7,772 bases of DNA, taken from assembly GCA_018644785.1 (NCBI GenBank), contig JABGPV010000238.1, positions 1-7,772 on the forward strand, read 5' to 3'. Below are positions 1-5,578 of this stretch, one piece after another. How positions within the stretch are numbered: position 1 is the stretch's first letter; each line of letters begins with the position of its first letter. This stretch comes from Deltaproteobacteria bacterium (GTDB taxonomy: Bacteria > Desulfobacterota > DSM-4660 > Desulfatiglandales > Desulfatiglandaceae). The notes beneath the pieces were generated by a model. That model searched no databases. It was not told the DNA's origin and saw only the letters and a list, made by a program, of their open reading frames with translations. The position numbers and the translations under genes are program-made.

Positions 1-147
1 TACAAGAATAAGGAGATGGCTGAGGCCCTTTTCATCAGCTCAAAGACCGTCCAAAAACATCGAGCCAATTTAATGGAGAAACTGGACCTTCATAATACCG
101 CCGCTCTAACGGTTTTTGCCATAGAGAAAGGTCTTATCGACAGGTAA
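1..147 (+). CDS. LuxR/NarL-family response regulator, C-terminal HTH fragment (5' end outside window)
   Basis: The first 48 codons are open in frame 1 and end in TAA. They encode the second half of a GerE/LuxR helix-turn-helix: [20 protein letters not shown] is the recognition-helix region (pattern: E/A-IA-L-IS-KTV--H--N). It is followed by a typical NIMEKL-like helix (LMEKLDLHN) and a short tail ending in IEKGLIDR. Proteins with this end are DNA-binding output domains, usually of two-component response regulators of the NarL/FixJ class. The receiver half is not in the window, so a stand-alone LuxR-type regulator cannot be excluded. The gene converges on the sensor kinase at 227-2284. The kinase is of the HisKA_3 class that normally pairs with NarL-type regulators, so the two could be partners. 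Confidence 0.88.
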   Translation, partial: YKNKEMAEALFISSKTVQKHRANLMEKLDLHNTAALTVFAIEKGLIDR

Positions 148-226
148 TGCGCCTAAGTTGCTTGTATTGTTAGCGGCAGCCAATTGAGATCAAGAAGAGA
201 AAGGGTAGAGAGGATAGTGAAGCGGG

Positions 227-2284
227 CTATGTCAAAGGCCATAGCGACTCAACAGTAGTGCCTAATCCTTTGTGCGTTTCGACCGAAAAAGACCCTCCTG
301 ACAACTCCGTTCTTTCCCTCATGCCGGTAATACCCAGTCCTCTGCCAGATTGGTCACCGGAGAGAATATCTTCCATTTCAAATCCATCGCCGTTATCCTT
401 AACAACCAATTCGATAGTGCTGTCTGTCTTCCTTAGGCAAAGACGCACGACGCTGGCCTGACTATGTTTGGCCACATTATTCAGCGCTTCCTGCAAAATT
501 CGATAGATAACAATCTTCAGAGAATCAGGTATGTCATCTTCCAGTATTTCAACCTGGGTTTCGATCTCAATCCTGACGTATAGGGTCTTAAACTCCTTGA
601 GCAACCAAGAAATTGTTGCCACAATACCAAAATCATCCAGGGACGACGGCCTGAGGTTTTTACTGATCCTTCTAACTTCCTCAACAGCCCCTCGAGCCAG
701 AGGCATCACGGATTCCAGTGATTTGACAGCCTCGTCGAGGTTTTTTTGACTCAGTTGCATAAGGGCGGCTTCGGTCCAAATTTTGACAGCGCTCAGCGTT
801 TGCGCAAGCCCGTCATGGAGTTCCTGACCAATCCGTTTGCTTTCTTCTTCATGGGCGGTTAGGAGCCTGGATGACAATTCCGTGAGTTCTCTCCCGGATT
901 GTTTTAGCGCTTCCTCCGTACTTTTACGTTCCCCTATCTCCCCGGCTAAAAGCACATTGGCCTTCGAAAGTTCTCTTGTTCTTTTAATAACGCGCTCTTC
1001 CAATTCCCCATGGGCTTTCTGGAGTTCCGTCCCGGCCCGGTTGCGCTGAATTGCCAGTGCGTAGTATTCGGCCATGCGACCAATGGCTTTGAGATCCCTT
1101 CGGGTATAATCGCTTTCTTTGTTGGCCAGGGCAATTTGACCGACCAGCTCTTTGCTCAGCAACACGGGCACGAATAATAAACGTTCAAGGGGTAGATGGC
1201 CTTCAGGAATTCCAGTAGATGCTTCATGAGTTTTGGGTGAATTGGTAAAAAATGCTTTCATGTTGTTCAAGGAATGCCCCCAGAGCGCAGGATATTGTCC
1301 ATCTTCAGCCCTTGGGAATACGATTTTCCGGCTTCCTCCCTTGATCCAGCATTTTCCCAGCATCATGGAATTAAAGGTGTGTACGATCATGTTGCCGGTG
1401 ACAGGGTCTATGGAGGAGACGTAGCCATGTTTGCTTGTGGTCAACATCTTTGCCTCGTTCAAAATGGTGGCTGTAATATCCAGGATCGAAGCCAATGGAG
1501 AAATCACCGGCACATACAGCTCGGAAAGCGCAGCATTGACCTTTGCTTCCCATTTGATCTCATCATCTACACGCATACGCTCGGCATTTTGCTGTTTCAT
1601 TAGCTCATTTGCAGCCTTGAGCTCGTCAGCTTGACCCTTTAAACGCCTGATGATTGGTTTGGTAATTTGGAGGAAGGAGAATGCTCCGGCCAAAACAACC
1701 AGGACTGTAAATCCCAGCGCTATTGTACTGGCCCTGACAAATGGGGCTCGAATCTCAGCCAGATCAATCTTGGCCACGATGCCATAGTTTAACTCTCGTA
1801 CTGGCTCGTACGCTGCCAGTACAATCTCCCCCCGGTAATCCTGGCCTACCAGGGTACCCGATTCCCCCATCAGGGCCTGCCGCATGGGTTGTGCCAGCTT
1901 GGATACAAAAGGGACTGGTTTCGGTGTGTCAAGGCCGCCAAGTCTGTGGTTAAGCAAGAAGATAATTTTATCTCCCTCAAGACGAGCCAGGGTAAACTCG
2001 CCTGTGTTACCAAAGCCCTCATAGTTTAAATGGGCGTCTATTATTTGGCTCAGAGCCGCCCCTGCGTGTTCCCCCAGGTCGGGATGCGATTCTTGTAGGT
2101 GAATCTTTTCGAACCGGGCAATCGCCTCTATGAGCCGAGCCTGGCTCTGGGCGGTCTCCACCAGGCGCGCTTTTTCTTCTGAAAACGCGGTATCATATAG
2201 AACTTTGATTGTGATCCCAACGACAATAAGAGACGCCGCTGCCATGATCGATATCAACAGAAACAACCTGTTTCGTTCGTTCAT
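227..2284 (-). CDS. Membrane sensor histidine kinase, NarL/DegS type (Cache sensor - GAF - HisKA_3 - HATPase_c)
   Basis: A 685-aa protein that autophosphorylates on His and passes phosphate to a response regulator. Visible parts in order: membrane helix about 7-29; periplasmic Cache-like sensor about 30-183 (GESGTLVGQDYRG and a YGIVAKIDLAEI end typical of Cache domains); second helix about 186-205; linker; GAF-like domain about 245-415 (KHGYVSSIDPVTG, GIPEGHLPLERLLFVPV, ANKE); coiled coil about 417-480; HisKA_3 H-box ELHDGLAQTL with His490; N-box EALNNVAKHS with Asn602; G1 box DNGDGF (630-635); G2 box GRGLGITGMRER (647-658). All catalytic boxes are intact. The start is fixed by AGGAGG about 6 nt before the ATG. 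The ligand of the sensor is unknown. Candidate regulators are the LuxR-type gene at the left edge and the divergent receiver at 2638. It has no clear terminator in the 79-bp convergent gap (148-226). Confidence 0.95.
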   Translation of the reverse strand: MNERNRLFLLISIMAAASLIVVGITIKVLYDTAFSEEKARLVETAQSQARLIEAIARFEKIHLQESHPDLGEHAGAALSQIIDAHLNYEGFGNTGEFTLARLEGDKIIFLLNHRLGGLDTPKPVPFVSKLAQPMRQALMGESGTLVGQDYRGEIVLAAYEPVRELNYGIVAKIDLAEIRAPFVRASTIALGFTVLVVLAGAFSFLQITKPIIRRLKGQADELKAANELMKQQNAERMRVDDEIKWEAKVNAALSELYVPVISPLASILDITATILNEAKMLTTSKHGYVSSIDPVTGNMIVHTFNSMMLGKCWIKGGSRKIVFPRAEDGQYPALWGHSLNNMKAFFTNSPKTHEASTGIPEGHLPLERLLFVPVLLSKELVGQIALANKESDYTRRDLKAIGRMAEYYALAIQRNRAGTELQKAHGELEERVIKRTRELSKANVLLAGEIGERKSTEEALKQSGRELTELSSRLLTAHEEESKRIGQELHDGLAQTLSAVKIWTEAALMQLSQKNLDEAVKSLESVMPLARGAVEEVRRISKNLRPSSLDDFGIVATISWLLKEFKTLYVRIEIETQVEILEDDIPDSLKIVIYRILQEALNNVAKHSQASVVRLCLRKTDSTIELVVKDNGDGFEMEDILSGDQSGRGLGITGMRERTELSGGSFSVETHKGLGTTVESLWPLT

Positions 2285-2551
2285 ATCCGACCTCCTGGGT
2301 TCCTAAAAATGTGTTCATATTGAAAAGCCTGAGTGGAATTCCGGGAGATTCCATGTTGGCTGTCAAGGGCCCACCGAAACAAAACCAGGCCGTCACTTCT
2401 TTAGGATGAATCAAGCGAATTATCCGGTTTACGCGCCATAATTCTCCAAGAATAAAGTTGTATTTATTCAAAAATACGTTGTTGCACCCATTTACTAGCC
2501 TAATCGGCCCTTTTAGAATAAATGAAACATCTCCAGGATACAAGGAGAACA
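2285..2551. other. Divergent intergenic region between kinase and receiver genes
   Basis: Non-coding by inspection: the open frames across it are short or antisense and lack ribosome-binding sites. It carries the kinase Shine-Dalgarno sequence at its left end, the candidate kinase promoter, and a small inverted repeat GTATTT (2460-2465) / AAATAC (2472-2477) with a 6-nt loop. I find no convincing -35/-10 pair for the rightward genes. Their promoter may need a different sigma factor or an activator. Confidence 0.5.
2338..2366 (-). promoter_or_regulatory. Possible sigma-70 promoter for the sensor kinase
   Basis: On the minus strand a perfect TTGACA (2366-2361) is followed after 17 nt by CGGAAT (2343-2338), which matches only the last three bases of the -10 consensus. 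Transcription would start near 2331, giving a leader of about 47 nt before the ATG at 2284. The strong -35 with weak -10 would fit a promoter needing an activator, but the match could be chance. Confidence 0.3.
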
Positions 2552-2641
2552 ATGAGAAAGGAGCAAACGCTAAAAACTCCCAATTCTTTCAGATATGCAT
2601 TTTTGAGGGATGAGCCAAGAATACCATGGAACACAGAATGA
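2552..2641 (+). CDS. 29-aa leader ORF overlapping the receiver gene
   Basis: ATG at 2552 is preceded by AAGGAGAACA, a strong Shine-Dalgarno sequence at good distance. It is the best ribosome-binding site in the region and much better than anything before the receiver gene itself. The frame gives a basic, unrecognised peptide that starts MRKEQTLKTPNSF and ends IPWNTE. Its TGA (2639-2641) shares an ATGA with the ATG at 2638 of the receiver gene, a classic arrangement for termination-reinitiation. I see no signal peptide, membrane segment or codon runs suggesting attenuation. It may be a translated coupling device rather than a functional protein. Being so short, it could also be chance. Confidence 0.5.
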   Translation: MRKEQTLKTPNSFRYAFLRDEPRIPWNTE

Positions 2642-3024
2642 ACAGGATACTGATCATTGAGAACAACGCCACTTTTCGCAACACACTGAAAAATTTTCTT
2701 CAATCCCGATTTCCTGCGATGGCTTTTGAGGAAGCTCAAAATGGAGAAGAGGCTTTACAAAAGTCAACTTATTTCCGTCCTGATATCATCTTTATGGACA
2801 TCAAATTGCCAACGGAAGCAGCTGTAATTAATGAAAAATTAAAAAATATGTTTCCGGAGGTCACCAGCGTGCTTTTTACAAGCTATGATCCCGACGAATA
2901 TCGAGGGGCCGCGGAAGAGAGCGGAGCGAACCATATCCTTCAGAAAGGTACATCCACGGCCGAGGAAATCGAAGGATTGGTCGATTCGATTTTGCATTCT
3001 ACTCACGCTTTTCCCATTAAGTAA
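2638..3024 (+). CDS. Stand-alone receiver-domain response regulator (CheY-like), atypical acidic pocket
   Basis: A single receiver domain of 128 aa with no output domain. From the ATG at 2638, the phospho-acceptor is Asp54 (IIFMDIKLP), the switch Thr is Thr81 (LFTSYD) and the conserved Lys is Lys103 (QKG). The metal-binding acid pair after the first beta strand is Glu8-Asn9 (LIIENN) where most receivers have Asp-Asp or Glu-Asp, so Mg2+ binding and phosphorylation kinetics may differ. The loop after Asp54 (LPTEAAV) also lacks the usual PGMNG-type turn. A start four codons upstream (ATG 2626) is possible. I prefer 2638 because it overlaps the stop of a well-initiated small ORF as ATGA and because neither ATG has a good ribosome-binding site of its own. 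It is divergent from the kinase at 2284, its likely phosphodonor. It may act as a phosphate sink or by protein-protein contact. Confidence 0.88.
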   Translation: MNRILIIENNATFRNTLKNFLQSRFPAMAFEEAQNGEEALQKSTYFRPDIIFMDIKLPTEAAVINEKLKNMFPEVTSVLFTSYDPDEYRGAAEESGANHILQKGTSTAEEIEGLVDSILHSTHAFPIK

Positions 3025-3168
3025 AGTTGCCTGAGTTCACCAAATCAAGAGGAGAATGATTGTTGAATTAGAAAGAAACGTCTCTTCAGAAAAATAAACT
3101 GTTTTTCTTTCCGCCATATAGTATCATGCTATTTATGCTTCCGGCTTGGTCTTCGGAGGAGGTGGCCC

Positions 3169-3285
3169 GTGAAGAAAAAGAATAAACCGAACAGCCCGAA
3201 AAGGCAGGCCGAAGAGTCCCTGTTGAAAACGCCTTTTTCGTGTCCATTTCAAAATATCTACAACTATCCCATTAAATTTCTTTAG
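3169..3285 (+). CDS. 38-aa basic small protein, unknown
   Basis: GTG start at 3169 with AGGAGG exactly 6 nt upstream (3158-3163), one of the strongest ribosome-binding sites in the window. The first 12 residues are strongly basic (VKKKNKPNSPKR), followed by QAEESLLKTP and a hydrophobic/aromatic end (CPFQNIYNYPIKFL). It stops 27 nt before the next gene, so both are probably on one mRNA. I do not recognise the peptide. It could be a small protein or a translated leader for the 81-aa gene. The start signal is the main support. Upstream 3025-3168 holds no other convincing gene. Confidence 0.45.
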   Translation: MKKKNKPNSPKRQAEESLLKTPFSCPFQNIYNYPIKFL

Positions 3286-3312
3286 GCCATTTAAATCAAG
3301 GAGGATAAAGTC

Positions 3313-3558
3313 ATGATTGACAGAAAAGCGTTGTGTGAAAAGATAAAGTCTATCCATCCGGACATAGGCAAATGCGGCATAGATGTCGATGTGGAATGGG
3401 ATGAAGCAAAAAAGGCGTGGATTGTGGATTTGAAAAAGGACAACCACGAGCTAAAGACCCACTTGGAACCCGAAGATGCTGATGGCTGTATGGCGGGGAA
3501 ACAGTGTGTCGCTCTCGGGCTTCAGATTGCTCAGCTGGAGGCCAATATAGAAACATAG
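3313..3558 (+). CDS. 81-aa conserved-looking small protein with four Cys, unknown function
   Basis: Start ATG has a perfect AAGGAGGA 7 nt upstream. The protein is soluble and charged: an N-terminal helix-like part with Cys8 and Cys21, a W-rich beta-like part (VDVEWDEAKKAWIVDL) and an acidic stretch (HLEPEDADGC) leading to Cys59 and Cys65 in CMAGKQC. It ends in a helix (ALGLQIAQLEANIE). CxxxxxC near the end plus two upstream Cys could bind metal or form disulfides, but no known family motif is met. No signal peptide or membrane segment is seen. It lies between a 38-aa ORF and a 49-aa ORF, all in the same direction and ahead of a ferredoxin, so a redox-related role is possible but unproven. Confidence 0.85.
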   Translation: MIDRKALCEKIKSIHPDIGKCGIDVDVEWDEAKKAWIVDLKKDNHELKTHLEPEDADGCMAGKQCVALGLQIAQLEANIET

Positions 3559-3608
3559 ATCCGAGATGGTAGTCTTTACAAAAATACTGATGATCCCAGG
3601 TGAAAATC

Positions 3609-3758
3609 ATGGAAAAAAAGAAAATTGAGGAAAAAAAGAAAAAAGTTCAAGAGCCGCTCGCTCCCTGCACGGCAGCACCAGCTGCAGAGCATGCCAGGGC
3701 TCATGATGAAGATGAACCTTGTGACGATGGCAGAGCAGGCGTTACAGGCAAAGCGTAA
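3609..3758 (+). CDS. 49-aa Lys-rich/acidic small protein, unknown
   Basis: ATG at 3609 follows AGGTGA with 5 nt spacing. The product has two unlike halves: a Lys/Glu helix (MEKKKIEEKKKKVQEP) and an Ala-rich, acidic half (AAPAAEHARAHDEDEPCDD) with Cys20 and Cys38. It looks disordered or helical, with no membrane segment or signal peptide. Its stop lies 18 nt before the ATG of the ferredoxin gene and its start 50 nt after the 81-aa gene, which suggests one operon. I recognise no family. The frame also keeps a normal codon mix through its second half, which supports it being real. Confidence 0.6.
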   Translation: MEKKKIEEKKKKVQEPLAPCTAAPAAEHARAHDEDEPCDDGRAGVTGKA

Positions 3759-3776
3759 AATATTTCGAGGTTGGCT

Positions 3777-3971
3777 ATGAGGGTAACTGTAGATGAAATG
3801 AAGTGTGGGACTGTGGGTCTATGTGTCAAAGAATGTCCGGACGTATTTCGTTTTCGGGAGGGTAGTAAAAGAGCTGCCGTGAGGATTGATCATATCCCAC
3901 CGGCCCTCCAGGAAAGTTGTCGAAGGGCTGCAAGGCTTTGCCCGAATGGGGCCATTACGATTGAGGCGTAG
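3777..3971 (+). CDS. Single-cluster ferredoxin, second Cys ligand replaced by Val (predicted [3Fe-4S])
   Basis: A 64-aa small electron carrier of the cytoplasm. Cluster motif CGTVGLCVKECP gives Cys10, Val13, Cys16 and Cys20, and the C-terminal part CRRAARLCPNGAI gives Cys48 and Cys55. In one-cluster ferredoxins such as that of Pyrococcus furiosus the ligands are the first and third positions of CxxXxxC plus the last CP Cys. The position-2 residue (Cys or Asp) completes a [4Fe-4S] cube, and the two remaining Cys form a disulfide. Val13 cannot ligate, so a [3Fe-4S] cluster held by Cys10, Cys16 and Cys55, with a Cys20-Cys48 disulfide, is predicted. The start ATG 3777 is chosen because GAGG lies 6 nt upstream; a TTG two codons earlier would overlap that signal. 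No reductase or P450 partner gene is adjacent. Confidence 0.92.
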   Translation: MRVTVDEMKCGTVGLCVKECPDVFRFREGSKRAAVRIDHIPPALQESCRRAARLCPNGAITIEA

Positions 3972-4045
3972 AAGGGATCTGCAGATACATGTACCGTTCC
4001 CCGGCCGATTCATCCCCGTTCCCATAGCGCGTGCGAAAAATAACC

Positions 4046-4073
4046 TTGTCATTTTATTGGTTTTTGATAAAGT
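4046..4073 (+). promoter_or_regulatory. Weak candidate promoter for the usp gene
   Basis: TTGTCA (5 of 6) at 4046-4051, 16-nt spacer, TAAAGT (4 of 6) at 4068-4073. A start near 4080 would give a leader of about 80 nt. The 190-bp gap between the ferredoxin stop and the usp start argues for a separate promoter, but this match is modest. The rest of 3972-4161 shows no gene or clear terminator. Confidence 0.25.
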
Positions 4074-4161
4074 GCTCCTACCTGCTCGGCGGATAACGCA
4101 AAATGGTTAAGAGTTGCGGTGAAAATTATAAATAATAAGCGCATATCAGGGAGGAGAGGAC

Positions 4162-4614
4162 ATGGAAATCAAAAAAATACTTTGGCCAACAGACTTTTCA
4201 GCCAATGCGGAAAAGGCGCTGGATTATGTTACATCGTTGGGAGAGAAATATCAGATGGATGTGCATGTGCTCTATGTGATCGAAGACCTGGCCCACCAGA
4301 ACGAACCGTGGTACGGCGAATTCGATCGAACTCACATCGATAAAATCCATAAATGGGAAAGGGCAACCGCAGAAAAGCGACTTGACCAAGTCTGCAATGT
4401 CCATTTGAATAAGTGCCCCTTGTACGTCAGGCATATTGCCATAGGCGACCCCGCTGAGGAGATTTTGAAGCTTGCGGACCAGGAAGAAGTGGACATGATT
4501 GTGATGGCTTCCCATGGGAGCAGGGGGCGTTTTAGTTTCGGCAGTGTCTCTGAAAAAGTGGTAAAGAATTCGCACGTACCCGTTGTCACCATTCCAACTA
4601 CTCTCAAAGAATAA
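4162..4614 (+). CDS. Universal stress protein, UspA family, with altered nucleotide-binding loop
   Basis: A 150-aa single-domain Usp, the usual length. The family start KKILWPTDFSANAEKAL (Asp11 at the adenine-site position), the central GDPAEEILKLA segment and the end GSVSEKVVKNSHVPVVTI are all clear. The ATP-binding Usps carry G-2x-G-9x-G(S/T). Here the equivalent is Ala116-S-H-Gly119, then seven residues (SRGRFSF), then Gly127-Ser128. So the first Gly is Ala and the loop is two residues short, which may mean weak or no ATP binding, or simply a subfamily variant. GGGAGG upstream supports the start. Cytoplasmic; members are induced by starvation, respiratory stress or oxidants. The next gene follows 110 nt later in the same direction. 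Confidence 0.95.
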   Translation: MEIKKILWPTDFSANAEKALDYVTSLGEKYQMDVHVLYVIEDLAHQNEPWYGEFDRTHIDKIHKWERATAEKRLDQVCNVHLNKCPLYVRHIAIGDPAEEILKLADQEEVDMIVMASHGSRGRFSFGSVSEKVVKNSHVPVVTIPTTLKE

Positions 4615-4711
4615 CCATTGGTGCGGTTTTCATAAGGTGGAAATTTGGATTGATCTTTTGAGTATATAGTACGGTGCTGTCAGTCATGATGGTGTTCGTG
4701 GAGCATAAAAC

Positions 4712-4718
4712 AAGGAGG
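4712..4718 (+). promoter_or_regulatory. Ribosome-binding site that fixes the start of the CPExxC protein
   Basis: AAGGAGG 6 nt before ATG 4725. The frame is open further upstream to a GTG at 4674, but that GTG has no comparable signal, so the shorter 98-aa product is preferred. Confidence 0.8.
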
Positions 4719-4724
4719 ATCACC

Positions 4725-5021
4725 ATGGTAAGACAAGAAGTGAAAGAAACGCGTTTTAAGGCCTTTCTCCCCGATGCCAGAATTCTCAGTGAAGAAGAGA
4801 TAAATATGCTGCCTGATGAAAAGAAGGCGGCGGTGAAAAGCGGTGCTGCGAAGGGAATATGGGTGGAAGTCTCTTGTCCTGAAGGTTCGTGCTCCAAAGA
4901 GAAGGACCGGATTACCATTCCTGCAAAAGGTTTCACCACGGAAGAAAAGAAAGGGGTGTGGTTGAATCTGTTCTGTCCTGAAGATCAGTGTGTGGTAGAA
5001 GATCCGTCAGATTTGTCCTGA
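4725..5021 (+). CDS. 98-aa protein with duplicated W-x-x-x-x-CPExxC motif, unknown
   Basis: A soluble, charged protein. Residues 1-40 are a helical, Lys/Glu-rich segment (ILSEEEINMLPDEKK). Two copies of one motif follow: KGIWVEVSCPEGSCSKE (43-59) and KGVWLNLFCPEDQCVVE (76-92). Each has a Trp followed four residues on by the CPExxC element, giving Cys51/Cys56 and Cys84/Cys89. Four Cys in two identical pairs could hold one metal ion (for example Zn or Fe) or two disulfides; I infer this from pattern only. No signal peptide is visible, so it probably acts in the cytoplasm. It follows the usp gene by 110 nt and could be cotranscribed with it. A TATAGT at 4665-4670 could be its own -10, without a good -35. 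Convergent with the gene at 5120. Confidence 0.85.
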   Translation: MVRQEVKETRFKAFLPDARILSEEEINMLPDEKKAAVKSGAAKGIWVEVSCPEGSCSKEKDRITIPAKGFTTEEKKGVWLNLFCPEDQCVVEDPSDLS

Positions 5022-5056
5022 AACCAAACGAAACGCTTCCCCATCGATCGTGGTCA

Positions 5057-5083
5057 GCGTATGGTGAGGCCTTCCCATAGCGC
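5057..5083. other. Imperfect hairpin in the convergent gap
   Basis: GCG-TATGG (5057-5064) can pair with CCATA-g-CGC (5075-5083) with one bulged G and a 10-nt loop that holds AGGCCT. It lies between two converging genes, where a bidirectional terminator is expected. No U-run follows on either strand, so an intrinsic terminator is doubtful. Confidence 0.25.
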
Positions 5084-5119
5084 CGGGGGGACGAAATGAT
5101 GATCAAGACCGAAGGTTTG

Positions 5120-5485
5120 TTATTCAGCTTTCATGAATTCGATTGCTTTATCTTTTTCCTCAATGGAAAATCCTCTCATGTCCAGATTCTTAAATAGCTT
5201 GCCCTCAAGATCCGCAAGATGATGGATCCATTTTTTATGGGTTACCACGGCTATCTTACTGAAATGTGAAAGCCCGACGTCAAACAAAAACTTGAGTTTC
5301 TCAATCATCGCATCAAACTCAGCCCCACCGATACTTTCAATTTCTTGATATACGTTTAGCTTTTCGCCTTTATTGATTTTTTCCTTAAATATGGAAAGAA
5401 CGGATGTCATCTCCTCTTCCGTGATCTTTCCGCCCACGCGATACGCAACGGCTTCTTTAACCCCTATATCCATCATTTCTAACAT
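5120..5485 (-). CDS. SpoIIAA-like (STAS-type) protein
   Basis: A 121-aa cytoplasmic protein. The pattern matches the SpoIIAA-like family: a first strand with VGGKITEEEM (17-26), a long helix (SVLSIFKEKINKGEK), the strand VYQEIESIGG, a helix rich in K/F (AMIEKLKFLF), then the signature HFSKIAVVTHKKWIHHLADL (74-93), and the last part RGFSIEEKDKAIEFMKA. Members resemble anti-sigma-factor antagonists in fold, but most lack the conserved phospho-Ser and their roles, often stress or membrane linked, are little known. The start is ATG 5485: GGGAGGTG at 5499-5492 is 8 nt upstream. A GTG three codons earlier would lie inside that signal. The gene follows the WxxGxW gene by about 90 bp on the same strand and overlaps a 25-aa ORF. 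Confidence 0.85.
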   Translation of the reverse strand: MLEMMDIGVKEAVAYRVGGKITEEEMTSVLSIFKEKINKGEKLNVYQEIESIGGAEFDAMIEKLKFLFDVGLSHFSKIAVVTHKKWIHHLADLEGKLFKNLDMRGFSIEEKDKAIEFMKAE

Positions 5486-5556
5486 TTTACGCACCTCCCT
5501 GTTGATGGTTTAAGCCAATAAAGCCTCACTTTATGGTTATCACCTTCTTTCTTCAT
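5479..5556 (-). CDS. 25-aa leader ORF overlapping the SpoIIAA-like gene
   Basis: ATG at 5556 has AAGGAG 6 nt upstream (AAGGAGCAGATCATG). The peptide is basic: MKKEGDNHKVRLYWLKPSTG followed by RCVKC, with a C-terminal CxxC. Its TAG (5481-5479) lies 7 bases past the first base of the SpoIIAA-like ATG, so the two frames overlap and the second gene's ribosome-binding site is inside this ORF. It starts 22 bp after the stop of the WxxGxW gene. This could couple translation of the two genes. Short length makes chance possible. Confidence 0.45.
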   Translation of the reverse strand: MKKEGDNHKVRLYWLKPSTGRCVKC

Positions 5557-5578
5557 GATCTGCTCCTTCGGATAACCC

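Noticed and set aside
3056..3097. 13-codon ORF (MIVELERNVSSEK) behind GAGGAG.
   Set aside because: The ribosome-binding site is only about 1 nt from the ATG, the ORF is very short and it neither overlaps nor abuts another gene.
3088..3108. Hairpin AGAAAAA / TTTTTCT downstream of the receiver gene as terminator.
   Set aside because: The stem is almost all A-T, so it is unlikely to be stable enough for an intrinsic terminator. AT-rich symmetry arises easily by chance.
3132..3146. Fifteen bases (TTTATGCTTCCGGCT) identical to the spacer of the E. coli lac promoter.
   Set aside because: The flanking -35 and -10 boxes of lac are absent and the neighbouring sequence does not resemble lac or vector DNA. 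A chance match is likelier than transfer or contamination.
3133..3447. Minus-strand open frame of about 104 codons opposite the 81-aa gene.
   Set aside because: It has no ribosome-binding site, its composition is that of an antisense shadow, and the plus-strand genes there have strong start signals.
4615..4631. ACC-ATT-GGT followed by GCGGTTTT as a usp terminator.
   Set aside because: The stem is only 3-4 bp and the T-run is short.
4674..4724. Longer N-terminus for the CPExxC protein from GTG 4674.
   Set aside because: No ribosome-binding site precedes that GTG, while AAGGAGG sits at the right distance from ATG 4725.
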